A DNA stretch of 49,949 nucleotides. It comes from a virus. Position 1 is the stretch's first letter, and the number at the start of each line of letters is the position of its first letter. Under the pieces are notes generated by a model that saw only the letters and a program-made list of their open reading frames with translations, searched no databases and was not told where the DNA came from. Of the stretch, positions 1 through 6,487 are shown piece by piece. Location: positions 1 through 49,949 of IMG/VR virus record IMGVR_UViG_3300046782_000313; one strand, 5' to 3'. A program made the translations under genes and the position numbers.

Positions 1-746
1 CAATCATCAAGGCGCGCGCGGCGCTGCTCCGCGCCGATACCAGCAACGCGACGTTTTTGCGCGATGTTGTCGTTCCGCTGCGCGCGATCATGCGGCACGC
101 GCACCAGCGCGGGTGGGGGCCGGCGCCGGTGTTCAACGTGCCGCGGCTGAAGAAGGTCGCGCCATCGTTCCTGACGCCGGCGCAGGCGGAGGCGTTAATC
201 GCGTGCGCGGCGCCGCACCTGCAACCGCTGCTGCGGTTCCTGCTGTGCACCGGCTGCCGGATGGGTGAGGCGCTGAAGCTCGACTGGCGCAGCGTCGATC
301 TGGCGGGCGCGCGCGCGACGCTGTGGGAGGGCGAAACCAAGGGCGGCGAGCGGCGTGTGATTGCCCTCGTGCCGACCGCCCAGGAGGCGCTGAGCAGCTT
401 GCAGCACCGGACCGGCCCTGTGTTCCTCACGCGCGAGCGTGGGCACTACAGGACGTCTGAGGCTTACGGCGGGCAGATCAAGAAGGGCTGGGCGACGGCG
501 TGCCGCAAGGCCGGGATTGTCGGGGTGACGCCGCACGGCACTCGGCACAGTTGGGCAAGCTGGCATTACGCCGTGCACCGGGATCTGCTGCGCTTGAAAC
601 TGGACGGCGGATGGGCGTCCACATTGTTAGTGGAGCGGTATGCGCACCTGATGGCGTCGGGCGAGGAAGCGGCGGTGCTGGCGTTCTGGGGACTGCCCGC
701 GAGCACGGGAGCGGAACGGGGTCTGGGGGGTTTGAAAGTTGGCTGA
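1..746 (+). CDS. int: Tyrosine integrase, C-terminal part (5' end outside window)
   Basis: The reading frame is open from the first base, so only about 247 C-terminal residues are seen. It shows the catalytic core of the phage integrase / tyrosine recombinase family: the first Arg in GCRMGEALKLDW, the HGTRHSW box holding His and the second Arg, a GGW segment (the His/Trp position), and the nucleophile in ERYAHL. It would cut and rejoin DNA at the attachment site. It ends 22 nt before the tRNA-Thr-like att core, the usual int-att order. Its first 324 nt match the start of the integrase at the right edge with 10 mismatches, all before position 198. It is either the other end of a circular genome or the integrase of a neighbouring related prophage. 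Confidence 0.93.
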   Translation, partial: IIKARAALLRADTSNATFLRDVVVPLRAIMRHAHQRGWGPAPVFNVPRLKKVAPSFLTPAQAEALIACAAPHLQPLLRFLLCTGCRMGEALKLDWRSVDLAGARATLWEGETKGGERRVIALVPTAQEALSSLQHRTGPVFLTRERGHYRTSEAYGGQIKKGWATACRKAGIVGVTPHGTRHSWASWHYAVHRDLLRLKLDGGWASTLLVERYAHLMASGEEAAVLAFWGLPASTGAERGLGGLKVG

Positions 747-768
747 TGTGGACTGCACTTTTTGCAAG

Positions 769-823
769 GAGCACCCCCTTGGTAAGGGGGAGGCCGACAG
801 TTCAATCCTGTCCAGCAGCACCA
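769..823 (+). other. Attachment-site core: 3' part of tRNA-Thr(GGT) with CCA
   Basis: The stretch holds a tRNA 3' half: an anticodon stem CCCCC/GGGGG (774-778, 786-790) with a seven-base loop and anticodon GGT at 781-783, a T arm GACAG-TTCAATC-CTGTC (796-812), acceptor strand CAGCAGC, discriminator A and an encoded CCA (821-823). No normal D arm can be drawn upstream, so this is not an ordinary complete gene. Integrases of this family often use tRNA 3' ends and carry a copy that restores the gene on integration; its place just after int fits that. Upstream, GCTGATG (742-748) could pair with six of seven acceptor bases, so a tRNA-like fold is conceivable. Confidence 0.8.
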
Positions 824-935
824 CTCTAACCCCTTGAAAAGCTGCAAGAAAATGTCGGACCACCGGGAACGAAACAGGCATGAACGGTCGGGAAGATATG
901 GCGAAAAGTGCCCCAAAGTGGAACGGCAGCGGAAC

Positions 936-986
936 TTGAAAATCGGTGGATACGCTGGCGTAATTAGCCGGGGCGGCCTCCCCGGC
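936..986 (+). promoter_or_regulatory. Candidate promoter and 5' hairpin before the cargo operon
   Basis: A TTGAAA (936-941) lies 18 nt before GTAATT (960-965), or 19 nt before TAATTA, a plausible sigma-70 promoter. A perfect hairpin begins at the predicted RNA start: GCCGGGG (967-973), loop CGGCCT, CCCCGGC (980-986). The first gene starts 28 nt later. No T run follows the stem, so it is unlikely to be a terminator. The 113 nt before it (823-936) are non-coding and would hold one attachment-site arm. Confidence 0.45.
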
Positions 987-1013
987 GGGCTAACATTCGA
1001 CGGGGGTTGAGCG

Positions 1014-1268
1014 ATGACGGATGGTCTGGAAGAAAGCGGTTGGGGCTGGCTTGAGTCCGATCTGGATGACTGGCTGGCGGCGGTCCTGCTGATGACACGC
1101 GGCCGGCTGACGAAGCCGCCCGACGATGCGCGGGCGCCATACAACGAGTGGGCGCGCGAGCACGCCGACCCCGCCGAACTCGACGCCGCCGTCATCGAGG
1201 TGCGCGCAATGACCCCGGCGCAGCGCGGCGAGTTCGTCCGCCCGTTTCTCGGAGATTTCGATGCGTGA
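1014..1268 (+). CDS. Small hypothetical protein, first cargo gene
   Basis: An 84-residue acidic soluble protein of unknown function, rich in Trp, Asp and Glu, with no membrane segment, signal peptide or motif I recognise. The ATG follows a GGGGG run about nine bases upstream that can serve as ribosome binding site. It is the first gene after the att core and its end overlaps the next start by 8 nt (1261-1268), implying coupled translation. Genes next to an attachment site in temperate phages are often cargo not needed for growth; that is inference here. Confidence 0.6.
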   Translation: MTDGLEESGWGWLESDLDDWLAAVLLMTRGRLTKPPDDARAPYNEWAREHADPAELDAAVIEVRAMTPAQRGEFVRPFLGDFDA

Positions 1269-1461
1269 CCCTGACGACAGCACACCGCCGGTCCCGACCG
1301 TGCGCATGACAGATTGTGGCGACGGGAAGTGGTTCCTGCTCCTGCATATCAAAGTGAGCGCGAAAGCAATCGCAAAGATGGTCGCCGCATTGGAGGAGGC
1401 TGCTGCTGACGAACTACTGCTGCGCGAGGCCCTGAAGCGCGCTGGGGAGCCGCACGAATGA
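1261..1461 (+). CDS. Small hypothetical protein
   Basis: A 66-residue protein overlapping both neighbours by a few bases (8 nt with the upstream gene, 4 nt with the next), so it belongs to the same short operon. The N-terminal half looks beta-rich (RMTDCGDGKWFLLLHIKVSA), the rest helical with a run of Ala, Glu and Leu. I do not recognise a family. Compact overlap and consistent frame support a real gene. Confidence 0.6.
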   Translation: MRDPDDSTPPVPTVRMTDCGDGKWFLLLHIKVSAKAIAKMVAALEEAAADELLLREALKRAGEPHE

Positions 1462-2096
1462 GCGACTTCGAGCTTGCCGGCGACAAGGTGCGCGTGACGC
1501 ACGACGGCGATCGGACCACGATCCACTACGGCGACACGGGCACAGGGCGCGTCTGTGGCGGCTGTACGCTGTGCTGCAAGCTGCCGCCGATCCCAGGACC
1601 GCCACTGCACAAGCCGGCCGGCGCGCGCTGCCGCCACGCCCGCACGGGCAAGGGTTGCACGATCTACGCCGACCGCCCGTTCGCGTGCCGGACCTGGGCC
1701 TGCCGATGGCTCGCAGACAAGGAAGAAACCGCGGGCATGCCGCGCCCGGACCGCTGCCACTACGTGATCGACATCAAAGAGGATTACGTCGAACTGGTCA
1801 GCCACGCGGACGGCGCACGGGAGAGGATCGGCGTGGTGCAGGTCTGGGTCGATCGCGCGTTTCCCGACGCCTACCGCGCCCCCGAACTCCGCGCATACAT
1901 GCTGCGGATGGCGACCGAGCACGGCATGGCGACGATCTGCCGCTTTTCCTCCAGCGATGCGATTACTGTGTTTCCCCCACCGCTCTGTTCCGATGGCGAG
2001 TGGCACGAGATGCGCGGCGACATCGTCACCCGCGACGACACCGACAGCCAGATCATGGAGGATCTGCGCCGCATTCAGGTCGGCCTCGTGCCGTGA
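1458..2096 (+). CDS. CxxCxxCC metal-binding (YkgJ/UPF0153-like) protein
   Basis: A 212-residue protein with the signature CGGCTLCCKLP near residue 34 (CxxCxxCC), followed by GCTIYADRPFACRTWACRW, which supplies more cysteines. This is the pattern of the zinc/iron-chelating YkgJ-like family, whose biochemical role is poorly known. The C-terminal half has no motif I recognise. It is the last gene of a three-gene overlapping set beside the attachment site. Not a structural or replication gene, so probably cargo; an effect on the host is a guess. Confidence 0.8.
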   Translation: MSDFELAGDKVRVTHDGDRTTIHYGDTGTGRVCGGCTLCCKLPPIPGPPLHKPAGARCRHARTGKGCTIYADRPFACRTWACRWLADKEETAGMPRPDRCHYVIDIKEDYVELVSHADGARERIGVVQVWVDRAFPDAYRAPELRAYMLRMATEHGMATICRFSSSDAITVFPPPLCSDGEWHEMRGDIVTRDDTDSQIMEDLRRIQVGLVP

Positions 2097-2155
2097 CGAC
2101 AGGCCCCGAGCGGCGGTAGCGCGTCCCCCGGCCGTTGTGGTATCGACGTCGCCTC

Positions 2156-2323
2156 ATGAACACCACCGCAGGCCACCCCCTCGACGCCCTTCTGGCCGAA
2201 GCACGCGAGCGGCTTTCCCGCGCCGAGCGCGAACTGGCCGACGCGCAGTTGCAGCTTGGCACCCTCGAACGAGCGCGCGCCGCAGTCGGCGAGCCGGCGC
2301 CAGCGCCAGCGCCGGCCGCGTAA
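2156..2323 (+). CDS. Short coiled-coil protein
   Basis: A 55-residue protein: a charged helix of about 30 residues with heptad-like Leu/Ala spacing (LLAEARERLSRAERELADAQ) and an Ala-Pro tail. It may form a dimeric coiled coil; the function is unknown. I start it at the ATG at 2156 rather than the GTG at 2135. It ends one base before the convergent gene at 2325. Confidence 0.5.
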   Translation: MNTTAGHPLDALLAEARERLSRAERELADAQLQLGTLERARAAVGEPAPAPAPAA

Positions 2324-2324
2324 C

Positions 2325-2771
2325 TTACTTCGGTTGCGCCGGCGGGTATGCCTTCGCCGTCCAGCCTTTGCCGGGCACGTAAACCGCGACCACGATCTGA
2401 TTGGTGAGGTCGCCACCCGGAGGCGGCAGGGCGTTGCTGATTTCGGGAGGAACCTGCGTGCCACCCGCCGGCAGGCTGTTGTCAGGCCGGGCCGGGTCGA
2501 GCGGGAACCCGGTGCTCGGGTGGCCACCCCCAGCCGGCAGCCCCTGGTCGGGACGCGCTGGCCTGCCACCGCCCCACCAGGGATGTTCGCCGCCGCCAGC
2601 CTCGATCCCGAAGCCAGGGTCGGCCGGGCCTTCCCAGGCCGGCAAATCGTGGCTAGGGCGTTCGCCCGAAAGCGGGGTGATCATCGCGAGGTGAGTCGTG
2701 CCGCCACCCTTCGGCTGCGCGCCGCTGGTGGTGGACAGGATCGTGACGGTGGCGAGGAATGGTGCGGACAT
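2325..2771 (-). CDS. Pro/Gly-rich protein with PDxxLP repeats
   Basis: A 148-residue protein dominated by Gly, Pro and small residues, with diverged repeats around HDLPAW, PDQGLPAGGG and PDNSLPAGG, ending in a more ordered stretch (QIVVAVYVPGKGWTAKAY). Proteins of this composition recur as unknowns in alphaproteobacterial phages. A Val/Ala-rich N-terminus might be a weak signal or anchor. I chose the ATG at 2771 because AAGGGA precedes it; a TTG at 2801 would add ten residues. Transcribed away from the HNH gene. Confidence 0.6.
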   Translation of the reverse strand: MSAPFLATVTILSTTSGAQPKGGGTTHLAMITPLSGERPSHDLPAWEGPADPGFGIEAGGGEHPWWGGGRPARPDQGLPAGGGHPSTGFPLDPARPDNSLPAGGTQVPPEISNALPPPGGDLTNQIVVAVYVPGKGWTAKAYPPAQPK

Positions 2772-2784
2772 AACGAAAGTTCCC

Positions 2785-2853
2785 TTCAGCTTAGAAGCCA
2801 ATCGTCTATGATGTGGGCGAGACGAGGCACCCAGGCAAGGGCGCCTGCGTCTC
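2785..2853 (+). promoter_or_regulatory. Promoter and 5' hairpin leader of the HNH endonuclease
   Basis: TATGAT at 2807-2812 is a good -10 box, with TTCAGC (2785-2790) as a weak -35 at 16 nt. The predicted RNA start coincides with a hairpin: GAGACG-AGGC (2819-2828) pairs with GCCT-g-CGTCTC (2843-2853). It is followed by TGACCA and, before the ATG, GAGAGGATCG as ribosome binding site. The same order (hairpin, CTGA, purine-rich site, ATG) precedes the genes at 26857, 35179 and 37461. Confidence 0.5.
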
Positions 2854-2882
2854 TGACCAACGAGCCTTAATGAGAGGATCGT

Positions 2883-3446
2883 ATGGCTGCCAAATCCCTA
2901 CCTTCCGCTGAATATCTGCACCAGTGCTTTGACTACGACCCTGATACTGGAATGCTGATGTGGCGCACATTGCGACCGCGCGGACATTTTAGAACCGCGC
3001 ACGGTTGGCATTCCTGGATATCGAAACATGGCGGCAAGCGCGCAGGGCACGTAGAGAACGAGAACGGCTATCTTGTCGTCACGATCAACTATCGAAGCTA
3101 TAAGGCTCACCGTCTTATCTGGATTATGAACACCGGCAGCGGCCCATCAGAAGAAATCGATCATCGCAACGGAGACAGAGCAGATAATCGGTGGTGCAAT
3201 CTGCGCCCAGCAACGAAGCAGGAGAATATGTGGAATGCTCCACGACGCAATCAGCGATCATTGCCGAGGGGCGTTTATGCAAAGACCAAGCGCGGTGTCT
3301 TCACAGGGCGCTATTTTGCCAAAATCCACTACAACGGAACGGTATTCAATCTAGGGTATTTCGATACCCCACAGGAAGCTCAGACGGCTTACAATTCGTT
3401 CGCGAAACCGCTGCGCGGTGGGTTCCATCACCCTGATTTAAAGTAA
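2883..3446 (+). CDS. HNH homing endonuclease with C-terminal AP2-type domain
   Basis: A 187-residue protein. Residues ~90-115 form an HNH-type nuclease motif (EEIDHRNGDRADNRWCNLR; an N-terminal His, central Asn, downstream Asn), and residues ~125-175 resemble an AP2 DNA-binding domain (GVYAKTKRGVFTGRY, then FNLGYFDTPQEAQTAYN). This pairing is typical of free-standing phage homing endonucleases, which cut uninserted alleles and spread by repair. The gene has its own promoter and hairpin leader and visibly lower GC than its neighbours, suggesting recent arrival. It ends 9 nt inside the convergent small gene. Confidence 0.9.
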   Translation: MAAKSLPSAEYLHQCFDYDPDTGMLMWRTLRPRGHFRTAHGWHSWISKHGGKRAGHVENENGYLVVTINYRSYKAHRLIWIMNTGSGPSEEIDHRNGDRADNRWCNLRPATKQENMWNAPRRNQRSLPRGVYAKTKRGVFTGRYFAKIHYNGTVFNLGYFDTPQEAQTAYNSFAKPLRGGFHHPDLK

Positions 3447-3617
3447 CCACTTTTGCCGCGCTAACCCCACAAGTATGATGACAAGACATATTAGCACAAT
3501 AACTAATTTGATTATTGGGTCTATGAGAACGGGGCCACGAGCAACCACTATAATAAGATCGACCAACCATGCGGCCAACCACGCGACGACGGCGTAGACG
3601 ATTGCTCGCTCTTGCAT
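3438..3617 (-). CDS. Small membrane protein, two predicted TM helices
   Basis: A 59-residue protein read on the minus strand: MQERAIVYAVVAWLAAWLV forms the first hydrophobic segment, then a short loop (ARGPVLIDP), then a second (IKLVIVLICLVIILVGL), ending RQKWLL. GAGGGGAG lies about 12 nt before the ATG. It overlaps the HNH gene tail-to-tail by 9 nt. Position near the end of the late leftward region is compatible with an accessory holin-like role, but nothing proves it. Confidence 0.55.
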   Translation of the reverse strand: MQERAIVYAVVAWLAAWLVDLIIVVARGPVLIDPIIKLVIVLICLVIILVGLARQKWLL

Positions 3618-3659
3618 AGCACGGCTGCTCCCCTCTGCCTTAATGACGACTGTCAGCCG

Positions 3660-3905
3660 TCACGCCGCCCAGACCCGCGGCGGGTTCTCCAGCACGACGA
3701 CCGCCGCGGCGAACGCGGCCGGCGCCTCGCCCATCCAGGCGGCCATGACGTAGTAGCCGGCCGGCTGACCCTCGATCTCGCCGATGGGATCGAGCGCCAC
3801 CGTCGCCGGCGGCATCACGTCATTGTCGAAGACCCAGCCTTCGGCCGTGCACGCGCTCTTGAATGCGGCCTCGTCATCGAAACGATGGTAACTGTGGGTC
3901 CACAT
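3660..3905 (-). CDS. Small conserved-type phage protein after the spike genes
   Basis: An 81-residue protein starting MWTHSYHRFDDEAAFKSAC and ending in VVVLENPPRVWAA. Small proteins of this pattern (aromatic start, Ala-rich core, Pro-Arg-Val-Trp end) are often seen just downstream of tail fibre genes in alphaproteobacterial phages; no function is established that I know. It lies 12 nt after the stop of the third spike-like paralog, in the same late transcript. Confidence 0.6.
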   Translation of the reverse strand: MWTHSYHRFDDEAAFKSACTAEGWVFDNDVMPPATVALDPIGEIEGQPAGYYVMAAWMGEAPAAFAAAVVVLENPPRVWAA

Positions 3906-3917
3906 TGAACCGCCCTT

Positions 3918-5192
3918 TCAGGCTGTCAGTTTTTGAAGTTGGGCGTTCGTCAGCTTGCGCGGGAAGTAGGCGGCGCGGCGCACATCGATGCCCGCTCCGA
4001 CCGGATTGCCGGCAGCCCCGCCGATCAACATATGCGCGCTCGCGTTCACCGGAAAGTTGGCAGGCGTGATGATCGCGGCAGACTGAATTGGCGTGCGACC
4101 GTTGATGCAGAAGACGGAGAAGTCCCCCGACTTGTAGGCGTATGCCATGCGCATCGGCGTGCCGAGCACATACGCGCCGGGAATGGTGTCGAGCGCCAGC
4201 CCCTGCGTGCCGCCGACTGTTGAAATCGCCTGTCCATAATAGCTGCAATTGGTGCCGTCGTTTCTAACTTGAAAGATCATCCCGAGCGCTTCGTTGCCGT
4301 TGTATGTCGCTATCGTCCAACTGCTTCCCCCAGTGGGAAAGCTGGCATCCGTGAACAGCGTTCCTTGATTAGGGTCGAAGAGCGCCGCATCTAACTGCCC
4401 GGTTTGACAGACATCGTTCGAGCGCGTGGCTTGCGCCGCTGTCGTCGGAATGTAGTTTGACGGCCTTGAGAAAATGGTCGCAGGACCACGCACAATCGCC
4501 TGCGCGCCCCACAGGTAGATGCTCTCGCCACCGACCGGCAAGCTATTATCCGATGGGCAAGCGGCGTGGTAGACGACGCACGATGGCGAGGAAGTCGTCG
4601 ATACCGTCAGCGAGCAACGATACCAGCCGTTCGGCCACGGTTCGATTTGCGCCGAACTGTAAGCGATGCCCACGCCGACATTGGGGTGCGAGCCGACCTG
4701 ACCAGTCGCGAGATTAAACCACGCTTGTCCCGCGCTCGTGCCGTCGTTCAAATTCAGCCGCAGGAAGTTGCTCGCGGCGGCCTTGGCGAAGACCGACACC
4801 GTCACGCCGAAGCCAGCGGTGAACGGTCCCGTGCCCTGCACGACGTAGCCGTTAGCTGCGCTGATGCTCAGTAGATCGGCGTTCGTCGTTCCGTCAGGTG
4901 CGGTGACGCTCGCGACGTTCGCCGTGATGGAAGAGTTCGATTTCACCCAGATCGCGTTCGTCAAATCCTCTGACCATGTGAAGAGGTTTGTCTCTTGATA
5001 TTCAAGCCGCAGTCCGAGCGGGTTTCCGCTGACCGGGTCAAAGTTGAATCGCGGGTTGCCAGCCGAGCGCGTGCGCATGATGCCGTTGCGGTCGCAGTAA
5101 GTGCCAGCGCTCGCGCGCGTCAGCGGCAGGCGCGGGTCGATGTAGCCGTAGTCGTTCAGGAAGTCGAAAAAGATCGAAGGGCGCGCGTGCAT
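3918..5192 (-). CDS. Spike/fibre-like receptor-binding protein, paralog 3
   Basis: A 424-residue protein, third of three tandem relatives. It begins MHARPSIFFDFLNDYGYIDP, then a segment around TRASAGTYCDRNGIMR, a central beta-rich jelly-roll-like part (VSVFAKAAASNFLRLNLND; GWYRCSLTVS) and ends in AAYFPRKLTNAQLQKLTA. The pattern matches phage head-spike/fibre or lectin-like domain proteins thought to bind carbohydrate. I use the ATG at 5192, where similarity to the paralogs begins; a longer upstream frame runs inside the next gene. Stop and start of adjacent paralogs are 2 nt apart. Confidence 0.75.
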   Translation of the reverse strand: MHARPSIFFDFLNDYGYIDPRLPLTRASAGTYCDRNGIMRTRSAGNPRFNFDPVSGNPLGLRLEYQETNLFTWSEDLTNAIWVKSNSSITANVASVTAPDGTTNADLLSISAANGYVVQGTGPFTAGFGVTVSVFAKAAASNFLRLNLNDGTSAGQAWFNLATGQVGSHPNVGVGIAYSSAQIEPWPNGWYRCSLTVSTTSSPSCVVYHAACPSDNSLPVGGESIYLWGAQAIVRGPATIFSRPSNYIPTTAAQATRSNDVCQTGQLDAALFDPNQGTLFTDASFPTGGSSWTIATYNGNEALGMIFQVRNDGTNCSYYGQAISTVGGTQGLALDTIPGAYVLGTPMRMAYAYKSGDFSVFCINGRTPIQSAAIITPANFPVNASAHMLIGGAAGNPVGAGIDVRRAAYFPRKLTNAQLQKLTA

Positions 5193-5194
5193 TA

Positions 5195-6487
5195 TCAGGC
5201 CGTGAGTTGTTGCATCTGGTCGGCGGAGAGGTAGCGCGGAAAGTAGGCGAAGCGGCGCGCGATAAACGCGGCCGAGGCAGTGATGGTGCTGTAATTTCCG
5301 AAGCACGGCGAAACCATGAAGTTGGTCGGCAGACCGGGATACTGCGGCGGCACGATAGTCGACTCTGCGATTGCGCCGCCGTTCGCGCAAATCCCGACCA
5401 GCTTCGTGCGCGAGAAACGAGTGGCGAATTTGATCGGCACATCGTAAGCAAAGTTCGGATAAACCGTTGCGGTGGTCTGATAGACACTCGACGTGCCGAT
5501 TGATGTTTGCAACGCCAAAGTAAGCGGTAGTCGCCCTAACCCGCTGCGCCCGATCTGAAGACCGGTCTGCACCCAATCAGTCCCGCCCGCTGTCACGAAA
5601 CCGACGCCTGGAGTGTTGAATGCCTTGAACGTGCCAGATGGGATGAGGAAATCGGCGAAGTAGGTTCCTTCGTTCTGGTTGAACGCGCTCGGGTCGATGT
5701 TCGCATACGGCAGCGGGAAATTTTCGGCGGCGCGCGTCGCGGCTGCCGATGTCGTCGGGATGTATGCCGTCAGCTTCTGGTCGGTCGTCGTCGTTCCCTC
5801 TTGCGTCAGCATTGCGCCCCACAGGTAAGCGCTGTTGCCGCTCGCTGGTGCAAAGCCGTTGGCTGCGCACGGCGACATTGACGCCGTGACCCCTGTGATC
5901 GTGTTCGCGGCTGCCTGCAACCCGCAGCGATACCAGCCGTTGCCCCACGCTTGGATTGTCGCCCACTGATATGTGAGCGTGCCTGACCCGAGCAGCGTCG
6001 TGCCAACTGCGCCCGCGCTCAAGTCGAACCATGCTGAAACGACATTCTGACCATCGTTCAAGCTGAGCGAAAGGAAGTTGCTTGCGCCGGCTTTGGCGAA
6101 GACCGAATAACCGAGCGAGTTGTTGACAGTGAAATTAACCGGCTGCCCGATCGAGGCTGTCGGACCGGTTGAGGCGACGTTGTCGGCGGTCGCGTTGCCA
6201 TCGGGCGCGGTGGCCGCGTTCACGGTTACCGTGGCGGCTGTCGCGGTCCAGGCGACGTTGGTGAAATCTTCAGACCACAGCAAGAGATTTGTGGACGGAC
6301 CCTCAAGCAGCAATCCGCCCGGAGAGCCGTCGCCCGGCAAGGTCCAGAAGCGCGGCGTTCCAGCCGGCCTGTAGCGCAGCACCCCAAGGCGGTCGCAGTA
6401 GCTCGCGGCCGACGCGCGGCTGAACCTGAAGCGCGGATCGAGGTAGTGGGCGTTGGCGAAGTCGAAAAAAATCGAGGGTTGGAGCAT
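5195..6487 (-). CDS. Spike/fibre-like receptor-binding protein, paralog 2
   Basis: A 430-residue protein starting MLQPSIFFDFANAHYLDPRF and sharing with both neighbours the order SRAS-x3-YCDRxGVLR, TNLLLWSEDFTN, YSVFAKAGASNFLSLSLND, GNGWYRCGL and a terminal FAYFPRYLSADQMQQLTA. It is beta-rich throughout, with no signal peptide. The family is known as spike or appendage proteins with lectin-like folds; here it most likely forms part of the host-binding tip. Its start overlaps the stop of paralog 1 by one base (TGATG), so the two are translated in series. Confidence 0.75.
   Translation of the reverse strand: MLQPSIFFDFANAHYLDPRFRFSRASAASYCDRLGVLRYRPAGTPRFWTLPGDGSPGGLLLEGPSTNLLLWSEDFTNVAWTATAATVTVNAATAPDGNATADNVASTGPTASIGQPVNFTVNNSLGYSVFAKAGASNFLSLSLNDGQNVVSAWFDLSAGAVGTTLLGSGTLTYQWATIQAWGNGWYRCGLQAAANTITGVTASMSPCAANGFAPASGNSAYLWGAMLTQEGTTTTDQKLTAYIPTTSAAATRAAENFPLPYANIDPSAFNQNEGTYFADFLIPSGTFKAFNTPGVGFVTAGGTDWVQTGLQIGRSGLGRLPLTLALQTSIGTSSVYQTTATVYPNFAYDVPIKFATRFSRTKLVGICANGGAIAESTIVPPQYPGLPTNFMVSPCFGNYSTITASAAFIARRFAYFPRYLSADQMQQLTA

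Noticed and set aside
742-823. Complete functional tRNA-Thr gene
   Set aside because: No normal D arm or standard spacing between acceptor and anticodon stems; kept as a 3' fragment in the att core.
5193-5576. N-terminal extension of the third spike-like protein
   Set aside because: It runs inside the neighbouring paralog, lacks similarity to the family start, and all paralogs begin at the PSxxFDF segment.
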